Position numbers and translations under genes: made by a program
Shown here: one piece after another, positions 9,592-18,545 of the stretch
Layout of the letters: each line of letters starts with the position of its first letter
Position numbering within the stretch: position 1 is the first letter of the stretch
Assembly (NCBI RefSeq): GCF_022814865.1
Contig: NZ_JAKVRD010000016.1
Span: forward strand, 1-64,000
Direction: 5' to 3'
Length of the DNA: 64,000 bases
Source of the DNA: Shimia aestuarii
GTDB taxonomy: Bacteria; Pseudomonadota; Alphaproteobacteria; Rhodobacterales; Rhodobacteraceae
Notes under the pieces: model-generated
What the model was told of the DNA's origin: nothing
The model's database searches: none
The model's input: only the letters and a program-made list of their open reading frames with translations

Positions 9592-12500
9592 TCATGCGGC
9601 CGACATCTCGGCGAGGCCACGGGTCCTAATCCCATGCGCAATTCTCTCGGCGCCTTCGGGTAGGACAAAACCTTCGTGCGGGCCGGGAAAGTCCACAACG
9701 GCAAGATCCCCGTCAATCACCTCACGCCAGAGCCTGATCTGTTCGGCGTCAATGCTGCCAGCTTCGGCTCTGAAGAAGATCGGCGCACGAATCCTGACGG
9801 GTTCAGGAGACCAACCGGCGAGCAGGGCGCGGAAGTGAAGGTGTCGGTATCCGCGGCGCAGATTGGTTTTGCCCCGCGCGCGGCGAGAGAGATGTTTCTG
9901 CCATTCGGCGATGTATTTGACGGGCACGGGCCAGCGGTTCTTTACAGAAGTGAAATCGGTGTCGACGATTGCGAGACAGCCGATCTCATACCCCCAGCCA
10001 ACCAGAACACGCGCGGTTTCAAACGCAAGCACACCGCCGGCGGAACAGCCGATGAGGTCGATCGTTTTTCGATCTGTGGACTGGGCGATTGCGGTGGCTG
10101 CTTCTTCGGCGATGTTCTGAAGTCGATCAGAGGGGTTCCAACCGCCTTTGCCGAGCATCGGGGGTTTCACGCCGACGAGCCTTGCCGTGTCCGCCAGAGC
10201 GCGGGACAGGGCGAGGTACGCGCTATGATATCCGTTCAAGGGCGGTAGCGCATAGATTTCATGCGACGCCGTCGAATGGCCGATGGGAGAGATGACCCCT
10301 GTGACGTTGGTGTCCCGGCAAAACGCAATTGCGCGTGCCATGCTCTCGACCGTCGCGCCTTCTGCGAAGAGCAACTCGAACGGCAGGTCCATCCCGAGTT
10401 TTTGCTCAAGCTTCATCGCAAGGACCATCGCCTTGAGGGAATCGCCCCCCGCGTCGAAGAAGTCCTCTGTCTTGCCGATATGGGGACGTCGCAGGATTTG
10501 TGCCGTGTATTTGGCCACGACGGGTTCGTAGCGCGCGGACTCTGTGACGAGATGCAGCGTGGGGGCTGGCGCGCGCGGCGCCTCTTGCGTCGGGGCGTTT
10601 GCGGTGCTTCCTAAGGTCGGTGTCTCCCCTAGGATCTGGAGCACCTCCTTCTCAAGCGCAGCACTGAAGCGCGGGACGGCGTGGCCGTGTTCGTGTTGGC
10701 GGATTGATGCGGCTTCGCACCATTGGGTGATCTCGAGTTGTTGCGCCAGCGTATGTTGTTCGTCCGACCCCGAGACCAGATGCAGAGATCGGCAAGGGAT
10801 CGGCGTGGTTGGGCCGTTCCAGGACGCATCGAGGCTTGAGGCCGGGCTTGGCGACATGCTGAGGAAGAACTCAAGCTCGGGGTGTTCCATCGCGATCAGG
10901 GCGGCCACGAGGGCGCCGTCGCAGATGCCGCCAATTGCGTCGATGGGGCCAAGATCTTGCAGGCTCTGGCGGACGGCGGACAGGCTTTGCTGCAAAGTGT
11001 CCGGCTCTGTCACGGCCCAGCTTCGGTAGGCCGGTTTCTTGTAGAGCCCCGCCTCGACGGCGATGGCATGAAACTCGGGCATTGGGGCGCAGAGGTGGGG
11101 GGCGTCCAGAAAGACGAATTCGACCTTGCCGGACAAGCGCCCGGTCCAATGCGTGGCGCGCAGGCTCTTTTCCATGAGGTCGGCGTCGGCACCTTCGCCA
11201 TGCAGAAATAGCACACGTAGCGCAGAAGATCGCGGCGTTGCGGAGGGCGGCGGGTCTGTGCGCTCTTGTGGCGCCGGAGCGCCAGATCCCGGTGTTTTCA
11301 GGTCGGCGATCGCAGCAACGAGTCCGCGTGGCGTTGGGTGGTCGCTTAGGATCCATGTCGGGAGCTCAAGCTGAAACCGATCCCCGAGAAGTAAAGACAG
11401 CTCGACAGCAGCAAGCGAGTTGACGCCTGCGTCGGTCAGCGATGTATCCGGCCCCAAAGTGGTGCCCGCCCCGACATGCTGTTGGATCACCTCCAGAACC
11501 GCGGCGAGGCTAACCTCTGAGGCGGTTGCGGGGTGTGCGGATTGGACCGTCGCAGTGCGCGTGGAGTCGCGCAGGCGCGGGGCGGCCTCGTCATCTGACC
11601 AGATGTAGGTTTCGAGCAGTCCCGTCTGTCCCGGCGGCACCTTGGCATTGAAGCGCTCGGCGAACTGTGCCCGCTGTAGCTTGCCGTTGGGTGACCGGGG
11701 CAGGCTTGTGAGGTGCACGAGGGTTGTCGGGCGTTGTGGCGGCGGCAAATGTGCAACCGCCCAGCTATAGAGGTCGGATAGGGCCATTTCATCCGGGGCG
11801 CCGACCACAGCCAAGGCGACCTCTTCGCCAAGGTCATTGTGCTTGCGTGCAAAGGCCATCAGCTCTACGCGAACGCCATCGACAGTCCAGGCAGGATAGG
11901 GGGCCAGCACCCCTTCCACGTGGGCCGGGGGGATCGTTTCGCCTCCTGTGTTGATCGTGTCCTTGATCCGGCCCTCGATCCGGAGCCACCCGGAGCCATC
12001 GGCCGCAAGGCATCCTAGATCGCCGGTGCGGAAATATCCGCGCGGCGTAAAGCTATCGGTGTTTCGGCCACCGGTCTCGATATAACCGTCAAAGACACAG
12101 GGCCCTTTCACGGTGATCTCACCGACCTGACCCGGTGCCACAGGGGGTAGGGAGGGATCATCGTTGTCGACAATCTCGACGGAGACGGACGGCAGGACGC
12201 GACCGACGCTGCGCGGCTTTTCAAGGCGATAGGTCAGGGGCGGGGCGGCAATCGGCATCGCCTCGGTCATGCCATAGGTCGGCAGGACGGCGACGGCGTC
12301 TCCGAACAGATCTGCGAGGTCGCGGGCCATGGCATTCGGCAGGTCGGCGCTTGCGCTTCGGATGGCGCGCAAACGCGGCCAGGGGCGGGTGTCACGGAGT
12401 TCGGGATGGGTGCGGGCGTAGTCGAGCACCATGCCCCACATCGCCGGAACGAGATAGCACCAGGTTGCGCCTTGCGGGCCTGCGAGCGCGTCGAAAAAGG

Positions 12501-15500
12501 TCTTGGGGTCGAAGGCGGGCCGGTGGGTCATCCCGGCGGCGGCGAGAAGCGGGGCGATCAGGTTGCAGGCAATTCCGCCGACATGATGCAGCGGCAGCAT
12601 GGACACCCCGATATCCGCAGGAGACAGGGTCAGCGAGGCCCCAATTCCGGCCCCGGAGCGCATCAGCCGCGATAAGGTAAACCCGACGCTTTTCGGCTCG
12701 CCTGTGGTGCCCGATGTGCGCAGGCGAAGCACCTCATCGTGCAAGCCATTCCTTGGCGTCTCTTGCGTTGGCACGGTCTTGGTGCGTGCTTGCGGTAGTT
12801 CGGCGAGGGCCAACCGGTTGATCGAGGTCAGTGCGATGATCGGCAGGCCCGGCCGTTTGGGGAGGCTTTTGGCCCTATCCGCGGCATCGCTTCCTGCGAC
12901 GGTAAGAAGGGCGTCTAACCCGCCTTGTTCGATTTCGGAGGCGATCTGAGCGGCGGGGAGGGCGGCGTCGATCGGGACCGCAACATAGCGGTTCATGGTG
13001 GCAAGCAACGCAGCGGCAAGCTGAACGCCGTTCTCCACCAGAATGCCCACGCGTGCGCCGGGCGTGACATCCCACGGGGACAAATCGAACCCGGCAATGT
13101 AGCGGCGCAGCTCGCCGTAATTTACCCCTGCGGCAACGGACCAGAGCGCATGGGGCGCGGGCGGCAGGAAGGCTTCGATCCCCAACGTGTCTGGTGCGTT
13201 TTGGTCGAGGAGGTCCAGAGCGGTTTGGATCGGGTTGGTGTCCGGGGTGTCTTCGCCGCTTGGGAGGGGCTGCGCTGCACCATCCGGTTCAAGCCAGGCT
13301 GACTTCACGAGGGTGTTTGCCCAATCCGTATAGAACCCGCGCGGTTGCAACATATGCGGAAAGGTCGTGATTTCGCCCATGAGCGGCCCACGCACGCGAT
13401 CGGCGTACCAATCAAGACGCACGAAAATCCCCATCTCACGCGCCAAGCGTTTGGAGTTGGCCAGCATGTCGGAAAGGCATGTGGGGTTTCTCGCGTCTAC
13501 CATCGCCTGATCGGTGCAGACCAAGGTCCGGTGCGTGCGCCAGCAGGTGGCCGGATCCCATGCCGGTTGGGGCAACAGGCGAAACTCTTCGTCGAGGAAG
13601 GCGACCCAGTTGAAACCGTCCATGCGGAAATGCAGTTGAAGCCACAGGAACCTCTCGCCGATCATAAAGACCTTGTAGTCGGTCGGAGCGGGGAACCCTC
13701 TTTCGTCGAGGACGAAAGCCTCGATAAGGAAGGAGGAGAAGTTGAACGGAAAGACCTTGCCTTCGTGGCGACAGAATCCGCGCTCGGCCATCTTTGCGAG
13801 CTCTTGTCCGACGGTTGCCGGGTCGAAGGGAACGCCGCCTCGTGAGAGATCGATGCCGTTGCGCACAAGTGTCACGCCGAAGGAATGACCGGCGCCTACG
13901 GGTTTTATGACGAAGCTTTTCGGCAAATCCGGGGCCAGTTCGGTCAGCGCCTCTGCGATGCGGTCTTTCGGCACGATATGAAGTAGAACCGGCAGCGGCA
14001 CATCGTGGCTTTCAAGAAAGCGGCGCTCTTTCAGCTTATCAAGCTGTGTGAAGGGGAACGGATTGCTTGGCGTGCCGATGAAGCGGTTTTCTGTGTCGCG
14101 GCGCAGTCGGAACTGCGCGTCGTGTTGATACCAGCGCTGTTGGCGGGCCACGAGCTTTTCATAGATGAAAGCCCCGCTCTGTGCGGCCTTGTCGACAAGG
14201 GCCGAGGTGTCGCGCACATGGGTGGCTGCGAAATCCGCGCGATCCACGACGCGGGCGATGATCTCGTGGATCTGGAGGCCGGCAAGGCGGTCTTCGGAAG
14301 CGGCGAGCAGGTCGCGCAAGATCTCGACAAGGCAATAGGGCACGAGGCCCGCCAAGACGCGATCTTCGGAGAACGCCCGGAAGATGGCCCCGACAGGATC
14401 GTGGGATTCTGACCCTGCCTTTGCAGGCAATGTGGCGCGCAGCAACAGGCCCCAGCGGGGTTGCTGCGGGCGTTGAACGGAATGCTCGATGATCTCGGAT
14501 GCCGCGCCGGAGGCGGGTGTGGGGGTGCGGACGATATTGATATGCGGAAAACGTTCGATCAGTGCCGCGGCGCGCTGGCCCTCTGTTTCGGATGGATCGT
14601 CAGACCGTATCCAACCGCCGCGCGGCAGATCGGACACGCAGAGGTGCGCGCTGGAGAAGGCCTCGTGCGTCTTGTGGCAGAGGGAGGCGAGTGTCTCGTC
14701 CTTTTCCAGCCTGACCGCCACTGGCACCGAGGTGTCGAGGCAGCCAACGGTGTCCTTCAGCACCGGATCGCGTTCGCGGTTTGACACGACATGGCATAGG
14801 AGCGTGTCTTGGCGTCCTGAGAGCGCCTTGTCTTCTCCGGTGAGGCGAGCGATCAGCGCCGAGGCCAGGGTATGCAGCAGCAAGGGAAGCGTTGTGCCAA
14901 GGCGCGCGGCGCAACGTTCGAGCGCGTCGGTCTCGGAAAGGCGCAGCTCTGCCTTGGCGTCAAGGCTCGCGAAGATGTCCCAGGTTGTCTTGGCGACGCG
15001 TGGCAACGGTCTTGTGGTTGTGATGTCGGCGCGGGCAAGACATGCGTCGAGGGTGGTCGCGTGCTGTGCGCCGTCCGGGCCATTGGCGCGCTGGGCTTTC
15101 CAGATCGCGACGTCGGAGAAATCAAAACCCTTTGCTTCGGCGTTTTGCAGGCGGTTTGAGGCAATCATCTCGCGCAGCTGTCGAGCGAGCCTGTGCATGC
15201 TTATACGGTCCGAGAAGACATGGTGCATCGTGATGCACATCCAATGACGGCCTTCGCTATTCGGGTCGGAAAGGATCAGGGCGCGGGTGGATGGCTTGAA
15301 CGGCGAGCAGGGCTTGCCTTCAAAGGCTTCGATCAGGCGCATGGCCTCTTGGTCGGATGCGGGTGCGTCCTTGACCTCGACCGGAAGCTGGAGACCGGGC
15401 AGCGCCTGTTGTTGTACCGTGTCGCCTGACTGCACCAGAACCATACGCATGGCCTCGTTCGCGTCGCAGAGGGACTGCGCGATTGCGGGCAGAAACGGCG

Positions 15501-15900
15501 CGCGGATAAGCGAGGCAGGCATTGATAGACAGAGGCTTATGTTCGCCCATGGCCCCCAGCTTTCTTGCTCGAGCTGCGCCCACAAGACCTGTGGCCCAGC
15601 GAGGGCAATAGGGGCGGATGGGTCTCGAAGATCGGACGGTGCGGGCCGGGCTGCGGTTTTTTCGCCAAGGGCCTCAAACAGGAGGTCAATGCTGGTCTCA
15701 CTGAGGAGAAATTCATAGGCTACGTCGTAGCCGAGCAATTGAAGCTCTTCCAAAAGCTCCGCAGCGCCGAGCGAGTCGAGCCCTTGAGAAACAAGGGACC
15801 GTTCCGCATCAACGGGCGTTTGCAGAATTCTCGAGGCAAGGTCGATCAGGGACGTCCGGGAGATCGGATCGGACAGCTCATCTCTGAGCTTTGAGGCCAT
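9592..15900 (-). CDS. NRPS-like megasynthase with embedded ATP-grasp domain
   Basis: A 2102-residue multidomain protein. Domains in order: carrier 1 (about 10-80, phosphopantetheine Ser43 in QGLDSL); condensation-like (100-530, motif HHVFSDR at 226-232, with Arg where Gly is usual); TupA-like ATP-grasp (595-870, with FVIKPVGAGHSFGV at 663-676 and metal-binding MGEITTFPHM at 841-850); adenylation (915-1410, TSGTTGEPK at 1062, YGMTE at 1209, RTGDLG at 1291, Lys1407 in SPNGKLQR); carrier 2 (1460-1535, Ser1495 in GVNSL); FSH1-like alpha/beta hydrolase (1560-1755) with Cys1660 in GGICDGA as probable nucleophile plus Asp1713 and His1740; carrier 3 (1790-1865, Ser1821 in GGDSL); thioesterase (1880-2090, Ser1953 in GCSAGG, Asp1980, His2075). 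A good AGAGGA ribosome-binding site precedes the ATG. It stands alone: no transporter, regulator or phosphopantetheinyl transferase is adjacent. Product unknown. Confidence 0.92.
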   Translation of the reverse strand: MASKLRDELSDPISRTSLIDLASRILQTPVDAERSLVSQGLDSLGAAELLEELQLLGYDVAYEFLLSETSIDLLFEALGEKTAARPAPSDLRDPSAPIALAGPQVLWAQLEQESWGPWANISLCLSMPASLIRAPFLPAIAQSLCDANEAMRMVLVQSGDTVQQQALPGLQLPVEVKDAPASDQEAMRLIEAFEGKPCSPFKPSTRALILSDPNSEGRHWMCITMHHVFSDRISMHRLARQLREMIASNRLQNAEAKGFDFSDVAIWKAQRANGPDGAQHATTLDACLARADITTTRPLPRVAKTTWDIFASLDAKAELRLSETDALERCAARLGTTLPLLLHTLASALIARLTGEDKALSGRQDTLLCHVVSNRERDPVLKDTVGCLDTSVPVAVRLEKDETLASLCHKTHEAFSSAHLCVSDLPRGGWIRSDDPSETEGQRAAALIERFPHINIVRTPTPASGAASEIIEHSVQRPQQPRWGLLLRATLPAKAGSESHDPVGAIFRAFSEDRVLAGLVPYCLVEILRDLLAASEDRLAGLQIHEIIARVVDRADFAATHVRDTSALVDKAAQSGAFIYEKLVARQQRWYQHDAQFRLRRDTENRFIGTPSNPFPFTQLDKLKERRFLESHDVPLPVLLHIVPKDRIAEALTELAPDLPKSFVIKPVGAGHSFGVTLVRNGIDLSRGGVPFDPATVGQELAKMAERGFCRHEGKVFPFNFSSFLIEAFVLDERGFPAPTDYKVFMIGERFLWLQLHFRMDGFNWVAFLDEEFRLLPQPAWDPATCWRTHRTLVCTDQAMVDARNPTCLSDMLANSKRLAREMGIFVRLDWYADRVRGPLMGEITTFPHMLQPRGFYTDWANTLVKSAWLEPDGAAQPLPSGEDTPDTNPIQTALDLLDQNAPDTLGIEAFLPPAPHALWSVAAGVNYGELRRYIAGFDLSPWDVTPGARVGILVENGVQLAAALLATMNRYVAVPIDAALPAAQIASEIEQGGLDALLTVAGSDAADRAKSLPKRPGLPIIALTSINRLALAELPQARTKTVPTQETPRNGLHDEVLRLRTSGTTGEPKSVGFTLSRLMRSGAGIGASLTLSPADIGVSMLPLHHVGGIACNLIAPLLAAAGMTHRPAFDPKTFFDALAGPQGATWCYLVPAMWGMVLDYARTHPELRDTRPWPRLRAIRSASADLPNAMARDLADLFGDAVAVLPTYGMTEAMPIAAPPLTYRLEKPRSVGRVLPSVSVEIVDNDDPSLPPVAPGQVGEITVKGPCVFDGYIETGGRNTDSFTPRGYFRTGDLGCLAADGSGWLRIEGRIKDTINTGGETIPPAHVEGVLAPYPAWTVDGVRVELMAFARKHNDLGEEVALAVVGAPDEMALSDLYSWAVAHLPPPQRPTTLVHLTSLPRSPNGKLQRAQFAERFNAKVPPGQTGLLETYIWSDDEAAPRLRDSTRTATVQSAHPATASEVSLAAVLEVIQQHVGAGTTLGPDTSLTDAGVNSLAAVELSLLLGDRFQLELPTWILSDHPTPRGLVAAIADLKTPGSGAPAPQERTDPPPSATPRSSALRVLFLHGEGADADLMEKSLRATHWTGRLSGKVEFVFLDAPHLCAPMPEFHAIAVEAGLYKKPAYRSWAVTEPDTLQQSLSAVRQSLQDLGPIDAIGGICDGALVAALIAMEHPELEFFLSMSPSPASSLDASWNGPTTPIPCRSLHLVSGSDEQHTLAQQLEITQWCEAASIRQHEHGHAVPRFSAALEKEVLQILGETPTLGSTANAPTQEAPRAPAPTLHLVTESARYEPVVAKYTAQILRRPHIGKTEDFFDAGGDSLKAMVLAMKLEQKLGMDLPFELLFAEGATVESMARAIAFCRDTNVTGVISPIGHSTASHEIYALPPLNGYHSAYLALSRALADTARLVGVKPPMLGKGGWNPSDRLQNIAEEAATAIAQSTDRKTIDLIGCSAGGVLAFETARVLVGWGYEIGCLAIVDTDFTSVKNRWPVPVKYIAEWQKHLSRRARGKTNLRRGYRHLHFRALLAGWSPEPVRIRAPIFFRAEAGSIDAEQIRLWREVIDGDLAVVDFPGPHEGFVLPEGAERIAHGIRTRGLAEMSAA

Positions 15901-16165
15901 GGCAATGATCCTCTACAAAAAATCGTTAAACACATACTTTAGCATTACCAGCGTCGAAAAAAACTTATCCAAAATACACCATTACGGCAATAGAAGAGTG
16001 GTCTGTATGTATCAAATTGAAACGGTGCCAAGGGCGCTTGTCCAGACATGAGTGTGAGATGTTTTGGACTCCGATCGTGTTTTGACCGCGTGCCTGATTT
16101 CCGCGCGGTGCCGCCTTGTGACGCTTACCACTTTGACACGGTCAGACGAACCCGTTACCCCTTCG
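15901..16165. promoter_or_regulatory. AT-rich divergent promoter region, NRPS / thi operon
   Basis: The 110 bp just upstream of the NRPS ATG are strikingly AT-rich for this genome. They must contain the NRPS promoter (minus strand) and probably xenogeneic or regulated promoter DNA. The right half is GC-rich and leads into the riboswitch; a TTGACA-like hexamer at 16133-16138 is a weak -35 candidate for the thi operon. No open frame of note. Confidence 0.45.
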
Positions 16166-16239
16166 AATACCAGGGGCGCCGTGAGGCTGAGATGTACCCT
16201 TTGAACCTGAACCGGATAATGCCGGCGGAGGGAGGTACC
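16166..16239 (+). promoter_or_regulatory. TPP riboswitch (THI element)
   Basis: The two conserved halves of the thiamin-pyrophosphate aptamer are present: GGCTGAGATGTACCC at 16185-16199 and TTGAACCTGAACCGGATAAT at 16201-16220, followed by GCCGGCGGAGGGA. P1 can be drawn as TACC (16168-16171) with GGTA (16234-16237). It lies upstream of thiM and the whole thi operon, so TPP should reduce expression. The expression platform appears to be the hairpin at 16277-16299. Confidence 0.95.
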
Positions 16240-16276
16240 GGTCAGTTCGCGCATCGCCCTTGATGTCTTTCGACCG

Positions 16277-16299
16277 TCTCTCCCGTGCGGCGGGAGAGA
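16277..16299 (+). promoter_or_regulatory. Shine-Dalgarno-sequestering hairpin of thiM
   Basis: A 9-bp perfect stem, TCTCTCCCG (16277-16285) with CGGGAGAGA (16291-16299), loop TGCGG. The 3' arm is the ribosome-binding site of thiM, whose ATG is at 16304. There is no T-run. This fits a translational expression platform for the TPP riboswitch, as is common in Gram-negative bacteria. Confidence 0.8.
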
Positions 16300-16303
16300 G
16301 ATC

Positions 16304-17089
16304 ATGACCCAAACCCTGCTTAAAGACATGCGCGCCAAGGCTCCCTTGGTGCATTGCATTACCAACTATGTGGCGATGAATATCGCCGCGAATGTCGTCC
16401 TTGCGGCGGGCGCCTCTCCGGCGATGGTGCATGCGCCGGAAGAGATGGAGGCCTTCACCCCTTTGAGCGGTGCTGTCACGGTCAATATCGGCACGCTTTC
16501 TGCGCAGTGGCTCGAGAGCATGCGGGTGGCGGTGCGGGTGGCCAACGCCCATGGGATACCTTGGGTTCTGGACCCGGTCGCGCATTTCATCAGCGGCTTT
16601 CGCAAGCAGGCGGCGCAGGATCTTCTTGGGATGCGCCCCGCTATTTTGCGCGGCAACGCCTCGGAGATCATGACCCTTGCCGGAGAAGCCGGGGCCGGAA
16701 AGGGCGCGGATAGCGGTGATGCGGTCGCAGATGCCGAAGGGGCGGCCAAGGCACTTGCTCGCGAATATGGCTGTGTCGTCGCCGTCACGGGGCCAGAGGA
16801 TTTCGTGACCGATGGGGCACGCATGGCGCGGGTGGCAGGCGGTTCCGCGTTGATGCCTCAGGTCACTGCGCTGGGCTGTTCACAGACAGCATTGATGGGA
16901 GCCTATGCCGCTGTCGGGCCGGCCTTTGACGCCGCTCTTTCGGCACTGGCGCATTTCAAGGTTGCCGGGGCGCAGGCCGCCGCGCATGCCGAGGGGCCGG
17001 GCAGTTTCCAAGTCCATTTTCTCGATGCTCTGGCCTCGGTTGAACCATCACAGCTTGAGGCGGCGATCATGGACGCGGCCCTGTCATGA
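16304..17089 (+). CDS. thiM: hydroxyethylthiazole kinase
   Basis: 261 residues, ribokinase-like fold. It phosphorylates 4-methyl-5-(2-hydroxyethyl)thiazole for ThiE, a salvage reaction. The N-terminal signature is VHCITNYVAMNIAAN; the ATP/phosphate part is VTGPEDFVTDG; Cys192 in TALGCSQTA occupies the position of the catalytic Cys of Bacillus ThiM. First gene after the riboswitch. Its stop overlaps the thiE ATG by 4 bp (ATGA). Confidence 0.96.
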   Translation: MTQTLLKDMRAKAPLVHCITNYVAMNIAANVVLAAGASPAMVHAPEEMEAFTPLSGAVTVNIGTLSAQWLESMRVAVRVANAHGIPWVLDPVAHFISGFRKQAAQDLLGMRPAILRGNASEIMTLAGEAGAGKGADSGDAVADAEGAAKALAREYGCVVAVTGPEDFVTDGARMARVAGGSALMPQVTALGCSQTALMGAYAAVGPAFDAALSALAHFKVAGAQAAAHAEGPGSFQVHFLDALASVEPSQLEAAIMDAALS

Positions 17090-17718
17090 GCGATCTGCGA
17101 GAGCACTTGCGGCTCTATCTGGTGACCGATCCGGAGATGTGTCGAGCGCGAGGCGTCGTGGAAACGGTCGGGCAGGCTGTCGCCGCCGGAGTGACCATGG
17201 TGCAGTTGCGGGACAAGGACATCAGCACGCGTGACCGCATTGCCTTGGCTCTGGCGCTGAAAGACGCGTTGCAGGGGACCGGGGTGCCGTTGGTCATCAA
17301 TGATGATGTGGAGGCCGCGACCGCTGCAGAAGTGGATGGGGCCCATATCGGTCAGGGCGACATGTCGTCGGTAGAGGCGCGTGCGCGGCTTGGCGCAGGA
17401 AAGATCCTTGGCCTGTCCTGCGAGACGCCCGAGGCCGTTGTCGCGGCAGACCCTGCCCTTGTCGACTACCTTGGGTTGGGGCCGGTTTTTGGTACGGCGA
17501 CCAAAACCGATCATGCGACGCCCATCGGCCTATCGGGTCTTGCAGAGCTTGCGGGGTTGAGCCGGTTGCCGAGCGTAGCGATTGGCGGGATCAAGGCCAT
17601 GCACCATGAGCAGGTGTTGGCCGCCGGGGCCGATGGCTCGGCCGTTGTGTCGGCCATTTGTGGCCAGCCGGATATCGCCGCCGCAACGCAGGCCTTTTTC
17701 CCAGAGGCGCAGCCATGA
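17086..17718 (+). CDS. thiE: thiamine-phosphate synthase
   Basis: 210 residues, a TIM barrel of usual length. It joins HMP-pyrophosphate and thiazole phosphate to give thiamin monophosphate. Motifs: MVQLRDKD for the pyrimidine/pyrophosphate site, INDDVEAA with GAHIGQGDM, the GLGPVFGTATKTDH loop and AIGGI near the C-terminus. Overlaps both thiM and thiD by 4 bp (ATGA). Confidence 0.96.
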   Translation: MSDLREHLRLYLVTDPEMCRARGVVETVGQAVAAGVTMVQLRDKDISTRDRIALALALKDALQGTGVPLVINDDVEAATAAEVDGAHIGQGDMSSVEARARLGAGKILGLSCETPEAVVAADPALVDYLGLGPVFGTATKTDHATPIGLSGLAELAGLSRLPSVAIGGIKAMHHEQVLAAGADGSAVVSAICGQPDIAAATQAFFPEAQP

Positions 17719-18545
17719 TCCCGAATGTTCTTAGTATCGCGGGATCCGATCCCTCGGGCGGAGCGGGAATTCAGGCGGACCTGAAATCCATCTCGGCCAA
17801 TGGCGGGTTTGCCATGGCTGCGCTCACCGCGCTGACAGTGCAGAATACGGCGGGCGTGTCGGGTATCCATCTTGTGCCTGCCGAGTTTGTGCGCGCGCAG
17901 ATCGACGCGATCTTTGCGGATATCCGGGTCGATGCGGTGAAGATCGGCATGATCGCCACGGCAGAGATCGCAGAGGCCGTGGCCGATGCCTTGGAGGGTC
18001 GGGCCGTTCCGGTCGTGCTTGACCCGGTGATGATCGCCAAGGGCGGCGCGGCGCTGTTGCAGCCAGACGCCGTGGCGATGATACGCACGCGCCTGTTGCC
18101 TTTGGCGACGGTGGTGACACCGAACCTGCCGGAGGCGGCGCATTTGCTGGACAGTGAGATCACGACCAGCCGTGCCGAGATGGAAGAGCAGGGCCGGGCG
18201 CTGCGTGCCCTGTCGCCAGGGGCGGTCTTGATCAAAGGCGGCCATCTCGAAGGCGCGGGCAGCCCTGACTGCCTTGTGTTTGAGGACGGATGCCGATGGT
18301 TCGAAAGCCCGCGCAGGGAGACGCAAAACACCCATGGCACGGGCTGCACACTGTCCTCGGCGCTGGCCACGCAGATCGCCAAAGGCGCGGATCTGCCGAA
18401 AGCGACCGAAGCCGCCAAAGCCTATGTATCGCACGCCATTGCACATGCGGACGACCTCAGGGTTGGGCATGGGCATGGTCCGACACACCATTTCGCCGCG
18501 CTTTATGCGGCGTATTCCTCAGACCAGAATGGATCCCCCTCATGA
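17715..18545 (+). CDS. thiD: hydroxymethylpyrimidine/phosphomethylpyrimidine kinase
   Basis: 276 residues from the ATG at 17715; an open frame continues 57 bp upstream but the start inside the ATGA overlap gives the normal N-terminus MIPNVLSIAGSDPSGGAG. Ribokinase family. It phosphorylates HMP to HMP-P and then HMP-PP. The C-terminal NTHGTGCTLSSALA anion-hole motif and the LIKGGH strand are intact. Third gene of the thi operon. Confidence 0.96.
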   Translation: MIPNVLSIAGSDPSGGAGIQADLKSISANGGFAMAALTALTVQNTAGVSGIHLVPAEFVRAQIDAIFADIRVDAVKIGMIATAEIAEAVADALEGRAVPVVLDPVMIAKGGAALLQPDAVAMIRTRLLPLATVVTPNLPEAAHLLDSEITTSRAEMEEQGRALRALSPGAVLIKGGHLEGAGSPDCLVFEDGCRWFESPRRETQNTHGTGCTLSSALATQIAKGADLPKATEAAKAYVSHAIAHADDLRVGHGHGPTHHFAALYAAYSSDQNGSPS

